A stretch of 64,000 nt of DNA from Aquila chrysaetos chrysaetos (Eukaryota > Chordata > Aves > Accipitriformes > Accipitridae). Of the stretch, positions 26,001-35,900 are shown one piece after another (within the stretch, counting starts at the first letter, position 1; every line of letters begins with the position of its first letter). A program made the position numbers and the translations under genes. The notes beneath the pieces were generated by a model. It was given only the letters and a program-made list of their open reading frames with translations, was not told the DNA's origin and made no database searches. The stretch spans positions 7,635,276 to 7,699,275 of the forward strand of contig NC_044008.1 in assembly GCF_900496995.4 (NCBI RefSeq), given 5' to 3'.

Positions 26001-28973
26001 AGGGCATTTCCTCACTTCAGGAGGAACAAAAAGAATGCCACAAGTCACAGCCTAGGCCCTTGGTGAAAGATGATTCATCCACTTGGAGCTTTTGCAACTG
26101 TGTTAACTTCGCCTTATTTCTGTGAGGCTGAAAGGCAGCAAGACAACCTGCTAGACAGGGAAACTCCTTTGAGAAAACCACACCACCAAGCGCAGCCTTT
26201 TCCCTGACTAAGTGATATTAAAACCACTCTGTATTTGCTGCAAAGCAAGAGCCCGCACAAAAGTGCCAGGTGACAAATCACAAGATGCTAGCTGAGCCGC
26301 ACTCCCTGTTGATATCCTAGTGCCTTGTGGCAATGGCAGGTAGCTTACGTCCTTCCTGGGCTGGCACCAAGCTGCCTAGAATTACTTTGCATACCTCGCA
26401 GGGCAAGAGTCTTCAAACAGCCAGTTTTCAGGGAGCAGATGCCACACAGTAACTTTTCCCCATGTATTAATGAAACACACTACCTAGCAAGAGCTACAAG
26501 TCAGTATTTGGCCGTGTCCTGTACAGGGATGGAGGGAGCTGCTGCCATCTGAGGTCCTACTGAGGACACAGAGCAGAAGGTCTGCCAAGCAGCAGGTATA
26601 TAGGTGGAAAGGATCTTGCCTCTCCTGCCTATGGAGGCAGAAGATCTTGCCTTGGAAGAGCAGGGATACTGACAGAAGCTCATGAGCAGTAATTTAGGGT
26701 TGCTCATCCTCCGCAGAAGCTAGCAAGCCACTATGCATGACGTCCAGTGTCTCCAGGGAAGTGCATATAAGCAGTTACAGAGAAGTGGCTCATGTATAGG
26801 ACCCGTTTTGCCCTCAGTTCACCTATTCATGCAATAATGCTGCAAGACTGATTTCACTTGTGCTGTTTTCCACAACTTCAGCGAAAGTGCTGCTTGACAG
26901 AGAGGCCAAGGGGCCATGATGGTCCTTCTGAGGCTACATTTCTGTTCCACCAAAAAAGAACCAACTAAATAAGTGAATCTGTTCAGAGAGGTGACTGAAA
27001 ACAGTGTTTTCAAGGTCCATAACAGCTCTGAGAATAAATACCAAACTTGCAGTTTCTTACTCACAGATATACTCACAACCATATTTAAGACTGCTCTGCG
27101 TAACACCACTTGCAGAACTAAAAAGGAGTGAGCTTGAGCCTGCTGTCGGCAATTTCCCTCTTGACTGCATCTCAAAAGCATGGCGCATATGCACAGGCTG
27201 TAAAGTTACCTGTCTACACCTTTTAGGCACATGGCATTGGAGGCAAATCACACCAAACTTATCTGAAGACACATTTGTTAAAGGGATACTCACCACAAAA
27301 GCGTATTTTTAAGAGACCTGAACTCTCCACCTTCTATTACTAACAGATTTCCTGTTACATAATATCACACCTACATATCGATGGCATTAGTCTACTTTTT
27401 TACCTGTTCATATAGCTGGAGAAGAAAAATCTATTAGCAGTTCCATTACTGTTTAGAGCCTGTAAGTTTATAAGAGGAAAAAAAAAAAAAACAACAGCTA
27501 GATAATTAATTCTAAAACAAACTACTACTGATTTTAGAAATTTACCAAATTGAAATGCTGTTGTGAACAACTTATTTAATTTAGAAAAAAACCATATTAA
27601 TAGCCATTTGGGGATAAAAGAAGCTGGAAGTGTCCTTCATTAGGGAATATTAAATATAGTGCCACCCCAGCTCCACACACAATTGCTGCTTAGATATTTC
27701 ATACAAAGATCACCATTGTTAAAGTAAGAACATGGGCTCCTTACTAACCTCTCACTGAATTAAATCTCTACCAGAATAATGGGTTGCAACCTCTCAGCCT
27801 GCTAATAGACAATTAGCAATGTTAAAATAATTTTAAATAAGGTTATTGGACACTAAATTGATAATTAAATAACTTCAGAATAAACGTTACATTGATATTC
27901 CTAAGTTGAGGAAAAAATTCATGCTGTGCTGCAAGGTAGAGACTGAATTGCAGGGCTGAGTAAATAGACAAACAGAATTAAAAGTGTCGTTAAACACATT
28001 ATCTACATTAATTTATCTACATCAATATTAGGTACAGTAGCTGGTATCAAAATACCTACGTTCACCCTGTTCCCCGCGGAGGTGGCTTGTGCAGGTTGTT
28101 TTCCCTTACTGCTTGCATCATTGTGCAAATATCAAAGAGAAAGTGAAGCTGGCAAGAACAGAGAGGTCTTGGAAAGACAGCCTTTCCCAGGCAGCTTCTA
28201 CAGATGAGCAAAAAAATTAGAGTGGGGAACAATGAAAGGACTGAAAGGAAAAATGACAACTGTGAAACAATCTGCTCCCAGCCTCAGCTGAAGCGAGAAA
28301 GTTTCCTCTTGCTCACTTTCTCTGACCCAGGAACACAGGGGAGGGGAGGGAGAGAGGAACTTCACCTGTGAGTCATCTAATTGCATAAAATCCGTTGCAT
28401 TCATTGCATAAATTTCCAAAGGCAATATATTAATATAAAAGTCCAGAAATTAATTGATACGACTTCAGTTTGCAAAGCATCTACTGGGGAAAGGGAGGAG
28501 GAGACTAATGCCTAAGCACGTGCCTATCACGATGGCCATTCCTGACCGGTTTTACTTTGTCATTGGGCACACTGCAGGATGTTAAATAATTAAAATAATA
28601 TTCTTGTATCTCAGATGCCAACAAATGTCAACACGAGATTCATTCTTCAGGTTTCTGGATGCTGTGCATGCATTATAGAACATACAATTTTCAAACTGAT
28701 TAAACAAACCGCAAATGAGATCGCGTCACTAAGCAGACCAAACAGAAGGACCGCACGTGTCTAGAGGAGCAACTACTTACCCAACCTGGGCATAACTGCC
28801 CCCAAGAACTGTTCATCTTCCTGAAAATGGTTTTCTTGTAGAGACTCGAGCAGTTTCTGTAAGACATCCTGAGGCACTTTGCAGCCTGTGCCTTTCAGTT
28901 CAGTGAATCGGGTCAGACGGAAGCTTTTGTCCAGTTCGTAACTTTCTGGATTAAATGACTCCCGAACAGACAT
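7866..28973 (-). CDS. SEPHS1: Selenophosphate synthetase 1 (SPS1), complete CDS in eight coding exons
   Basis: Joined coding exons: 28973-28781, 25585-25482, 20714-20607, 19703-19549, 18714-18624, 15251-15152, 13647-13435 and 8080-7866. They sum to 1179 nt, giving 392 residues, the length I recall for vertebrate SEPHS1. All introns are GT-AG and all phases match. The protein belongs to the AIRS/PurM-like ATP-binding superfamily, with the N-terminal ATP-binding half in exons 2-5 and the AIRS C-terminal half in exons 6-9. Visible key positions are Thr29, Lys32, Asp69, Thr86-Asp87, Asp110 in SDLYAMG, and Asp265 in TDITGFG. SEPHS2 and bacterial SelD carry Sec or Cys at the position of Thr29. SEPHS1 is known to lack selenophosphate-producing activity and to act in redox homeostasis, so the enzymatic name is historical. 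Acceptors of exons 2, 5, 7 and 8 end in TAG rather than CAG. The protein is nearly identical to the human one as I remember it; one difference seems to be Ile at residue 129. Confidence 0.98.
8081..13434 (-). other. SEPHS1: SEPHS1 intron 8
   Basis: This is the largest intron (5.35 kb). It has a T run at about 12840-12856 and otherwise unique AT-rich sequence. No additional exon with matching phase or known domain was recognised; the ORFs inside are short and lack features. Confidence 0.6.
13435..13647 (-). CDS. SEPHS1: SEPHS1 exon 8: residues 251-321
   Basis: This is a 213-nt exon with acceptor ATTGTAG (preceded by a long T/C tract) and donor GTAGGT, phase 1 to phase 1. It encodes [20 protein letters not shown], with Asp265 a conserved catalytic or metal residue, followed by the helix around [10 protein letters not shown] and a stretch ending [10 protein letters not shown]. 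It forms the core of the AIRS C-terminal domain. Confidence 0.97.
15152..15251 (-). CDS. SEPHS1: SEPHS1 exon 7: residues 218-250
   Basis: This is a 100-nt exon with acceptor CCATTAG and donor GTAAGA, ending in phase 1. It encodes [17 protein letters not shown] and then a helical [10 protein letters not shown]. It sits between long AT-rich introns 6 and 7. A 26-nt T run (15356-15381) lies about 105 nt upstream of the exon in transcript terms, on the opposite strand sense. Confidence 0.97.
18624..18714 (-). CDS. SEPHS1: SEPHS1 exon 6: residues 187-217
   Basis: This is a 91-nt exon with acceptor TTTTCAG and donor GTGAGT. Its first G completes Met187 and it ends on Ile217 in phase 0. It encodes [17 protein letters not shown] and the AVHQWLDI helix, the usual hinge between the two AIRS domains (LTKPLG is a family hallmark). 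Confidence 0.97.
19549..19703 (-). CDS. SEPHS1: SEPHS1 exon 5: residues 136-187 (first two bases of Met187)
   Basis: This is a 155-nt exon with acceptor TCTCTAG and donor GTAAGT, ending in phase 2. It starts [10 protein letters not shown] and contains the glycine-rich loop [14 protein letters not shown] (residues 156-169), followed by the GGVATTV strand that leads out of the N-terminal domain. Met187 is split by the intron, AT|G. Confidence 0.97.
20607..20714 (-). CDS. SEPHS1: SEPHS1 exon 4: residues 100-135
   Basis: This is a 108-nt, phase 0/0 exon with acceptor TTTTTCAG and donor GTAAGA. It encodes [16 protein letters not shown], in which Asp110 is a conserved metal-binding residue, then [11 protein letters not shown] and a basic end at KMTDR. 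The residue pair Gly128-Ile129 (GIS) appears to be GVS in human as I recall, a conservative change. Confidence 0.97.
20715..28780 (-). other. SEPHS1: SEPHS1 introns 2 and 3, with a G-rich run
   Basis: Intron 2 (28780-25586) and intron 3 (25481-20715) are AT-rich, with no recognisable transposon or RNA gene. A plus-strand G-rich run (GGCGGGGGG followed by more than ten G) lies at about 22092-22115. A short AGAAC/GGAAC tandem lies near 25790-25808. Confidence 0.6.
25482..25585 (-). CDS. SEPHS1: SEPHS1 exon 3: residues 65-99
   Basis: This is a 104-nt exon with acceptor TTTGCAG and donor GTAAGT. It completes Gly65 from the split codon and ends exactly on Met98-Met99 (phase 0). It encodes [15 protein letters not shown] and then [12 protein letters not shown], carrying Asp69 and the Thr86-Asp87 pair that contact metal and ATP in the selenophosphate synthetase fold. 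It is too short and too deep in introns to show as a stand-alone ORF. Confidence 0.97.
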
Positions 28974-29042
28974 GGTTCTCTCACGCAGACTGCTGGCCTT
29001 TCCCACCCCAGAGCAACGCTATCAGTTTCTATGCTGATCAGT
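28781..29042 (-). CDS. SEPHS1: SEPHS1 exon 2: start codon, residues 1-64
   Basis: The ATG at 28973-28971 has A at -3 (AACCATGT), and 69 nt of 5' UTR precede it in the exon. The acceptor is TTAATTAG at about 29043, preceded by an almost pure T tract (A run on the plus strand at 29049-29071). The coding part is 193 nt, ends TTG G, and splices at GTAAGT in phase 1. It carries Lys32 and Thr29 in the segment [10 protein letters not shown]; Sec or Cys is expected at the Thr29 position in selenophosphate-making paralogues. An in-frame GTG at 29006 would add 11 residues but is not a plausible start. Confidence 0.96.
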
Positions 29043-29048
29043 CTAATT

Positions 29049-29071
29049 AAAAAAAAAAAAAAAAAAAAAAA
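29049..29071. repeat. A23 run, the T tract of the exon 2 acceptor
   Basis: A 23-nt A homopolymer on the plus strand ends about 6 nt from the exon 2 splice site. It therefore makes up most of the polypyrimidine tract for the exon that carries the start codon. Confidence 0.9.
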
Positions 29072-29211
29072 TTTAAAAAATTGGGAACATTAGAAATCCC
29101 TAAGACCTGCAAGACAACAGGTTTTCCATATGGAGCAAGTTAAAAGGAAAGAGAAAGCACCCGATGTCATCGTTCACTTGTTAAGACAGGTGGGCATATC
29201 TCACACAACTC

Positions 29212-29259
29212 ATTTCTCTAAGACTACAAAGGAATATTTCTCTAAGACTACAAAGGAAT
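29212..29259. repeat. Perfect 24-bp tandem duplication in intron 1
   Basis: The unit beginning ATTTCTCTAAGACTAC occurs twice back to back (29212-29235 and 29236-29259) without a mismatch, which implies a recent duplication or a variable-number locus. Confidence 0.9.
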
Positions 29260-32016
29260 AACTCCTCTTCCTACCTTCCAACATTTAAAACTATAACTAT
29301 GCCAGGCGAATCAGAGAATGAGTTTCTTTTCCAGATATGCTGCATAAGTTTTTCATTAAAAAAAGAATCTAACACACTTACCGACCTCATTTAACATAGA
29401 GGTAATGAAAGAAATAATAGTTGCCAGAGCACTGAGGCCAATTTCCAAAAGGCAACCTAGGCCCTGATCCTGTAACACGCTCAGCAGAGACATCTGCTTG
29501 TACTCAGCTCAGTGCGGGGTCATAATTTTAGCCATTAACATATTAATCTCAAAAATAAGATGTTTTTCAAATAATGGCTCCGCTTCAGTTCTGATGCAAG
29601 AAGCTGAAACTCCGTAATACACCTGCTCTCCTTGGGGGAAAACGCAAGCCTGGTGTTCTGTTAGTACAGGTAACACAAGAACAAAGAGGCCGTATTTAAG
29701 CAGACTGGTTTACCTACAAACATGCCAGTTTACCTTTTAGTATGTTCGCAGACATAAAAACGTTGAAAAGTTTCTTGCTTCTCGAGCCCTTTTTTAGTCA
29801 ACTAACAACACTGAGAATACAGAGAATTGCCCATTAAAATGGTAATGTAAAAAGACACTGATGCAACTCATTTAATAAAATTCTTAACAATGCACATCTA
29901 ATTTTAGAACGTTTTTCCACTCTGACTCACATACACCACACTCCAAAACTAATAAGGGGCCTAACCAAGACACTGACTTCTAAACAGGAACGGCTATGAT
30001 AAAATGCAATTCATCTTTCTCAGAGAAGAAGTTTTCAGGAATTACTAAAAACGACCTATCTGCGGTAGTTTCTTAGAAAGCTAGGATCCTGCGTAACAAC
30101 AAGAGGAATGGAGTTCAGCAGCATCGCTGACAAAATCTGATACTGATGGTCACACCGTATCGAGGTTAAGCTGAAAAGCAAAAAAACAAATGCAAGTGAC
30201 TGGTATTTGCTAAGTTCAACTGCGCTAAATTTAAGAAAGATGTAAATCTGCAGACTGTGCAACTGATCTCCCCTATACAGCACTTATTAACAAGTACGTC
30301 TGTTCCATAAACTTTTAAGTCTACTAATTTATTGAATATACTTTGTAGGAATTGAAGTTTTAAGCTCCCTGAGAACTTGTGATGTGGAGCCCAACTCCCC
30401 TTTACAGTGTAGCTTTCCCTCCTTCTCTGGGAGGCGTGGCACTTATTTAAAACAAATCTTCCAAAGCCCAGGCTCGGGCAGTAATCCAAACTCCAGTTAC
30501 AAGAACGTGTCTTGGATGAGCAATGAATTCAGTTCGTAGCTGTTGTCTTCCAATACAAGACACTAAGCACTTGCAATCAAAAAAAAAAAAAAAAAAAAGT
30601 GTCTGGAAAACAACCTGTCAACAGAAATGGGAGACAAAAGCTTTTCGAGGAGGAGCATTTTTTTTCCCCTTCGTTCTTTTTTAACACTTCATTCTAATTA
30701 ATTCCAGAAATTTATAAAAAGCAGCTTGCCCCACAAGGGAAACATTTTCCTTCATCTAACTAGTAACTGCAATATGCTTAGCACCCCCTATCTGCTTATA
30801 TAGGGAAGGATTCAGAGGCCATAGCCTACCAGGAACTTTTTGCAGCCTTGAGGACTGTGAAGACACAGTAAATTATGTTCCTCGGTTTGAAAACAAATAC
30901 TGAAACAAACAAGGCGATTTTATTTAAGGGAAAACATCCACAGCGCAAGAACACAGTAACTTTTAAATTAAGATCTGAATAAAACTGCGTGCAACTATGT
31001 ATTTCGCAGGCTGCCATGGGAGCAAGCTTCCTTGCAAGACCAAGTTTCTTGTGACTGCTGGCAGTCTATGCAGGCATGCAAGTTGAGGGTCAAGCATCCC
31101 TCCCCAGTAGAAAAAAAACACCTCGTAACCCAGATGTTTCTTACTTTAAAAGAACGGCATAATAAATATTAAAAACTAAAGTTTAACCCTTGCCTCCCTA
31201 GAGCGCAGAGAGAGGAGAGCACAGGAGCAAAAGGGGAGAGCCAGGACGCACTAGAGCCGGGTACCTACCCAAAACAAACCCAAGCGCAAGTAACGGCAAC
31301 CCAACCGCCCGAGACCTGCAAGGTGAGGAACTGCAACAACCATTTGTCCACGGAGTGCGGCGAGGAGCGCTGCGGAGAGACATGGCTCTGGGACACCTTA
31401 AAATTTCCAGCCGCTGCCTTTAAAGGCAAAGCCAGGGCCTTCACTGTTGCTCTTTGTGCAGCCGGAGAGGAGGAGGAGAAGGCGGGAGGGGGGGGGGGAG
31501 GAAGAGCAGCCCGGCTCGCTGCGTGCAGAGAGGAGCCGCGCAGGCAGCAACCCCCCCGCTGCCCTCCTTGCTCCGGAGGGGACAAAACCCCACGGGAGGG
31601 GGGGGGGGGCGGCTTAGGCCACGGGTAAGCGACACCCCCACCCCCCCACTCCACAGACGCGGACCCGCGCGGGCCCGGGGCGCACGTGCGTGCAGGTAAG
31701 ATGTCAGCCGGGGCGGGGTTAACCCCTTGCTGGCGGAGGCAGGGTTTTGCAGGCGGGGGCGGGCACGAGACGCCAGCCCCGGGGCGCGGGCGCGCGCGCG
31801 GCCGGTGGAACGTTGGGGGCGCGCGCCGCCGCCGCCGCCGCCCCCCCCCCCCCTCCGCCGCTTCGTGAGGGGGGAGGGAGGGGGGTGAGGAAAGGAGGGA
31901 AAATGGGAAAGGAAAAAAAAAAAAAAATGTCGGCGGGCGAAAAATTTAACCCGTGCGTTGCCAGCGCCGGATTTTTTTAAAGCGGCCGCGGCGCGGTGAG
32001 GAGCGCGCACACCTCC

Positions 32017-32022
32017 CTCCTC

Positions 32023-32046
<24 letters not shown>
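32017..32046. repeat. (TCC)n microsatellite in SEPHS1 intron 1
   Basis: About ten TCC units occur on the plus strand, so the transcript reads GGA repeats. A second, less pure (CTC)n tract lies at about 32241-32275, just downstream of the exon 1 donor. Confidence 0.9.
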
Positions 32047-32053
<7 letters not shown>

Positions 32054-32224
32054 ACTCCCTCTTCCCCCGCCCTTCCCCCGGGGCCGGGCTGAGGGAGGGC
32101 GGCGGGGCCCGGGGCCAGGCGGGCGGGCAGCCCGCGCCCCGGCGGCTCAGCGCCGCGCCGCTCCCCGCGCCCGGCCCGGCGTAACGGCGGAGGCGAATTC
32201 CCCTTTAAATCTCCCCGCCTTGCA

Positions 32225-32240
32225 CCCCCCCCCCCCCCCC
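32225..32240. repeat. C16 homopolymer beside the exon 1 donor
   Basis: Sixteen C occur in a row on the plus strand, a G16 run in the SEPHS1 sense strand about 50 nt into intron 1. It may form a G-quadruplex and is prone to sequencing-length error. Confidence 0.9.
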
Positions 32241-32292
32241 TCCTCTCCTCCTCCTCCTCCTCCCTCCCTCCCTCCTCAGGTCTCCCTCTTAC

Positions 32293-32392
32293 CGGCTCGC
32301 CTCCTCGCCCTCCGCCTCCTCCCGCGAACGGGACTCCCAGCCCAGTCCCACAATGCACCGGGCGCGCCGGGCTCCCTCAGCGCCGCCTGAAT
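32293..32392 (-). other. SEPHS1: Probable non-coding exon 1 (5' UTR) of SEPHS1
   Basis: On the minus strand a near-consensus donor, GCCG|GTAAGAGG, lies with its GT at 32292-32291, inside the CpG island and upstream of the coding exons. Vertebrate SEPHS1 has a non-coding first exon, so this is the best candidate splice donor. The 5' end is inferred only from an initiator-like CTATTC with its A at 32392; no TATA box is visible, and CpG-island promoters often start at several sites. The exon is GC-rich and has no in-frame role in the protein. Intron 1 would then be about 3.25 kb (32292-29043). Confidence 0.6.
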
Positions 32393-32457
32393 AGAAATGC
32401 CGCGGCCGCCGCCGGGCACGGGGGGGTTAAACTCACAGACACACACGCACACACACG

Positions 32458-32474
32458 CCCCCCCCCCCCCCCCC
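32458..32474. repeat. C17 homopolymer upstream of exon 1
   Basis: This is a run of about 17 C on the plus strand (G in the gene's sense strand), roughly 65 nt upstream of the inferred start. It is directly preceded by a (CA)n-like stretch at 32432-32456. Confidence 0.9.
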
Positions 32475-32999
32475 GCCTCCACGCGCCGCGCTCCCCGCCC
32501 CCTCCCCTTCGGCGGCCGCGCGCGCGCGCGCAGCGCCCGCCGCCCCCCCCCCGTCCGCGCGTTCCCGCGCGGCGGTGGCGCGCGCCCTGTTGCAGCGCGA
32601 CTTGTTGCAAACCGCCCCCCCCACCCCCCAAGAGACACGCTTCGTGACCGTGCACGCGTGGGCTGCGGGGGCAGGTTGCATTGCTTTGTGCAGGTGTGCG
32701 GTGTCGGGTCCTGGGGGTGGAGAAACCCCCCGCTGTCCACATTTTAATTCGTTGCTCGGAGGCGTCGTCCTCGAGTAAGGGAGCAATTTGGGCGGGAAAT
32801 TTAGCCGGAGGTGAGGAGACCCTGCGCTCTTCACAGCCAGGTCTTCCGCCTGTGCTGAATTTTGCCCAGAAACTGGACAAAAAGTCACGTCTGATTCCAC
32901 GTTGCACCCAAAAGCTGGGCAAGAAGGAAACCGAGGAGGTCAGGTGAACTTGACAATGGGCAAAATTTGGCCAACCTTAAATTTTTACGGATGCAGAGC

Positions 33000-35900
33000 C
33001 AAGAACATGGCCCTGGGGAGCCGGAGGAGCCCTTTTTTATCCAAAATCCGGGTTGGAGCACGCTTCAGAAAAAGTGTAAACTTGTTTTGAAGCAGATGGT
33101 GATGAGTTCAGCACAACCTGAGAAAGCTGTGCCGTGTTTAAGTTCCCGTACAGCCGGGACATCCCTTTTTGTCCGACAGTATTTGCCTGCCTAAGTCAAC
33201 CCTTTTCCATCACTGATTTGCAAAGCATCCCATTTTTTCTTAAGCATTTCATATGTAAATCACTGGAATCTGACCCATCTGATTTCCAGCATCTTCTCAG
33301 TTAATTTTTCTACCTGAAAGTGGTTTGCGTGCTTCTAAAGACCCTTTTCTCAACCGATTAAAGCCAAAAGTCAAATGATTCTCACTTAAAACTTGTCTTA
33401 CTTTACATGCAAGTAAGAGAGACAAGTTTTCCCCAGAAAGGAGGGGATTTGGGTGTTACGGATAGCGGAGGGCCCAGTTTTACATTGCCAAATAGATAAA
33501 AAAGGCATTCCGCTTCTTGCAATTTGCAATTAGGTACCTAATTAAGTAATTGCCTGTTAATTCAAAGACTGCCTTTTGTCCAACCGTCTTTGAAAAAGTC
33601 CTGCCTAAAACCAAGCAGAAAGAGAGGAAATTAAAATGTTGCTTTTCTTCCCTGATTTTAATTACTCTTTTTATCTCCAAGCGAGCATAGTGCCCCTGGA
33701 CCATGGTGCAGAGGACCAGAGGTACACGGGAGCTCCGAGCAGCTTTAGGAAGTCACTAATATTATTTGTATAATTAATTGATTTTCAGGCTTCTCCGTGT
33801 TGCTCTCGTAAAGGATTTCAGGCTCGACACGCAGGAGTTGTTTCTCCGTGAGCAGCCGTGGGGCGTTTGACCCATGGTTTTGACAGTAGAGATGAACCGA
33901 GGACGGGGCTCCCGCAGTCCTGACCTGGAATTTGAACCTTCTTTGGTGCCTCTCCCTCCTCTCAGAGGGGGCGGAAGATCTTGGGATCTTCTGATTGCCA
34001 TCGATCCAAGCTGATTTGCTGAGCGTTGGCTTTGTATCACGTCTGCGTGCTCCTAGATAGATGATTTCAATCTCAAAAAAAACCCGTAAGTATCTTGAGA
34101 GGTGGTAATCGCCTGCTCTGATCTAATGTTTCTCCGGCATTTAGCCATTGCCTCTACCACCAGCACCTCATTTAAAAAAAAAAATAAAAATCATGAAACA
34201 TAAGGAAAATCATGAGATAAAAGAAAAAATGAACATTGCTGATTTTTAAGTCCTGACTTACAGTTTTTTTCCTTTCTGATTTTTTTGGAGGGGAGGGGGA
34301 ACTGAATCATATTTTAATCTTTTTTTTTTTTCCACATCCACGAGGGCTAGACGCTTACTTCTTTAATACAGGGGGAAAAAAAAAAAATTGATATTTCCAG
34401 GTGGTAGCATGACTGAAAGAAAACCCAAATACATGGAAATTCATGCCGAGGTGGTGAGGTCTGGTGACGCTGCCTCGTGTCCTGTGTTACGTGCAGGAGT
34501 GGGAGGGAGGTACCTGCCTCGAGGGGCTGCCCCTGTCCCTTCCCACGGTTTCTGGGGGTGGGATGGTCACATCTGAAGACAGAGATGTGGGAAAGGGTCT
34601 CCAGAAAGGAAAACACATGCAGGGGTATCCATGCAGCCCATTAGTACCAGTACGGATGTGACCCTCTAGAGCTGAAACTAAACAGGACCAGGGTACGGAG
34701 GTGGGCACTGTGCATAATTGACTGCACCGATTAATTAAAAGCACGCTTCTTGGCATGGGCGATGGTGGAGCATCCTCAGGTGGGCCTGCACGTGTCCCAG
34801 TGGACATGTGCACCGGTCCCTCCTGCCTGCGCTGGGGTGAGTCTTTGTGTGGGCAGGAAAGCGGCCTTGCCAGAAAAACAAGCCAAGAGGGAGCAGCGAG
34901 CCACATCTCTGCTGCAGCTTCAGGTCGCTGTTGCTGCAGCCGGCGTGCGTGTACCCCATACTTCTGTTGTTGGGTCCCCGCAGCTGAAACAGCCGCTGGA
35001 GGACGTGTGGGATCAGAAAGGGAATCCTGTGCATCCAGGGGAACGTCCTTTTGGTGCAGGATTGTAAGCAAAACCCTAAAAGAGTAGTGATGGATCCAGC
35101 AGCCCTGGGGAGAGCCCGCACTGCTGGAACCACCTGCTTCAGGTAACATATCCCTAGAGTTAAATAATGTTTTCTAGAGTTAAAAAATGATCAAATGGCT
35201 TCCTCTCTCCCACCCCCTCCCCCAAAAGGTTTTTTCACCGTCTGCATGCAAAATCTCCAGCAGAAATTCCACGATCTGGAGCGATTTGGTCCGATGCCAT
35301 GAGAACGGTCTGCTCTGCACACCTTAGGAAGTGCAAAAAGGAAAAAAGAAAAGAAGATAGAGCCCTCCGTGCTGCGGCCAGATCGTTCAGTCACATCAAA
35401 GCCGGCTGCCTCCTGTGCCAACAGGAGGACATGACAGATGTCCTTAACCTTTACAGGTGCAGGGCCTGCACTTCTTCAGTCTTTTTTCCTTGAATGACTC
35501 GGAGCATGGATTATTAGCAGCTCAGATTTTTTTGGCCAAAGTGCTTTGTTGCCTATACATCCAGGTTAAATCTAAGCAATATTTCTGATCCATGTAGGCT
35601 TCTGACTTGGGTCTGCATCTTTGGTGTTTACAAAATGATCAGCATGTGAACTCTCCCTGTTCTGTTTCTTAAATGTCAGCAGAAACTTTTTTTAAAATAA
35701 AACAATGCAGCCTCCCCTGCAATGTTTGTAACCAAGAAACTGCGGCATCAGAAGAGCATGAGAAAATATTGCTGATTAAAACCAGGGTAAGAAATGACAG
35801 CGAAAGTGATTTTTTTTTTTTTTTTTCTCACTGCAGAATTCACAATGAAGTGGCTGGTAAAATGGGACTAGCTGGTTTACCCCCACTTGTGCTGAATGCT

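Larger units (their letters stand above)
29043..32292 (-). other. SEPHS1: SEPHS1 intron 1
   Basis: The 5' (promoter-side) third is CpG island and the rest is AT-rich. Beyond the simple repeats listed separately and an A20 run at 30579-30598, I see no gene or transposon. Two plus-strand donor-like sites in the island are discussed under findings. Confidence 0.6.
31470..32680. promoter_or_regulatory. SEPHS1: CpG-island promoter of SEPHS1
   Basis: There is an abrupt change from AT-rich introns to very GC- and CpG-rich DNA, with GCGC runs at about 31790-31800 and 32519-32533. It covers probable exon 1 and the start of intron 1. No TATA box is near the inferred start. An E-box CACGTG sits at 31683-31688, and TCCCACAATGC at 32346-32356 partly resembles a ZNF143-type site; both are pattern matches only. 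Such an island fits a broadly expressed gene. Confidence 0.85.

Noticed and set aside
28974..29006. In-frame GTG that would lengthen SEPHS1 by 11 residues
   Set aside because: Vertebrate translation starts at ATG; the ATG at 28973 has a good context and gives the standard 392-residue protein.
31441..32358. 305-codon minus-strand ORF across the CpG island
   Set aside because: It opens with GTG, is composed of Gly/Arg/Pro/Glu runs from homopolymers and GGA repeats, crosses the exon 1 donor, and overlaps equally open frames; it is compositional.
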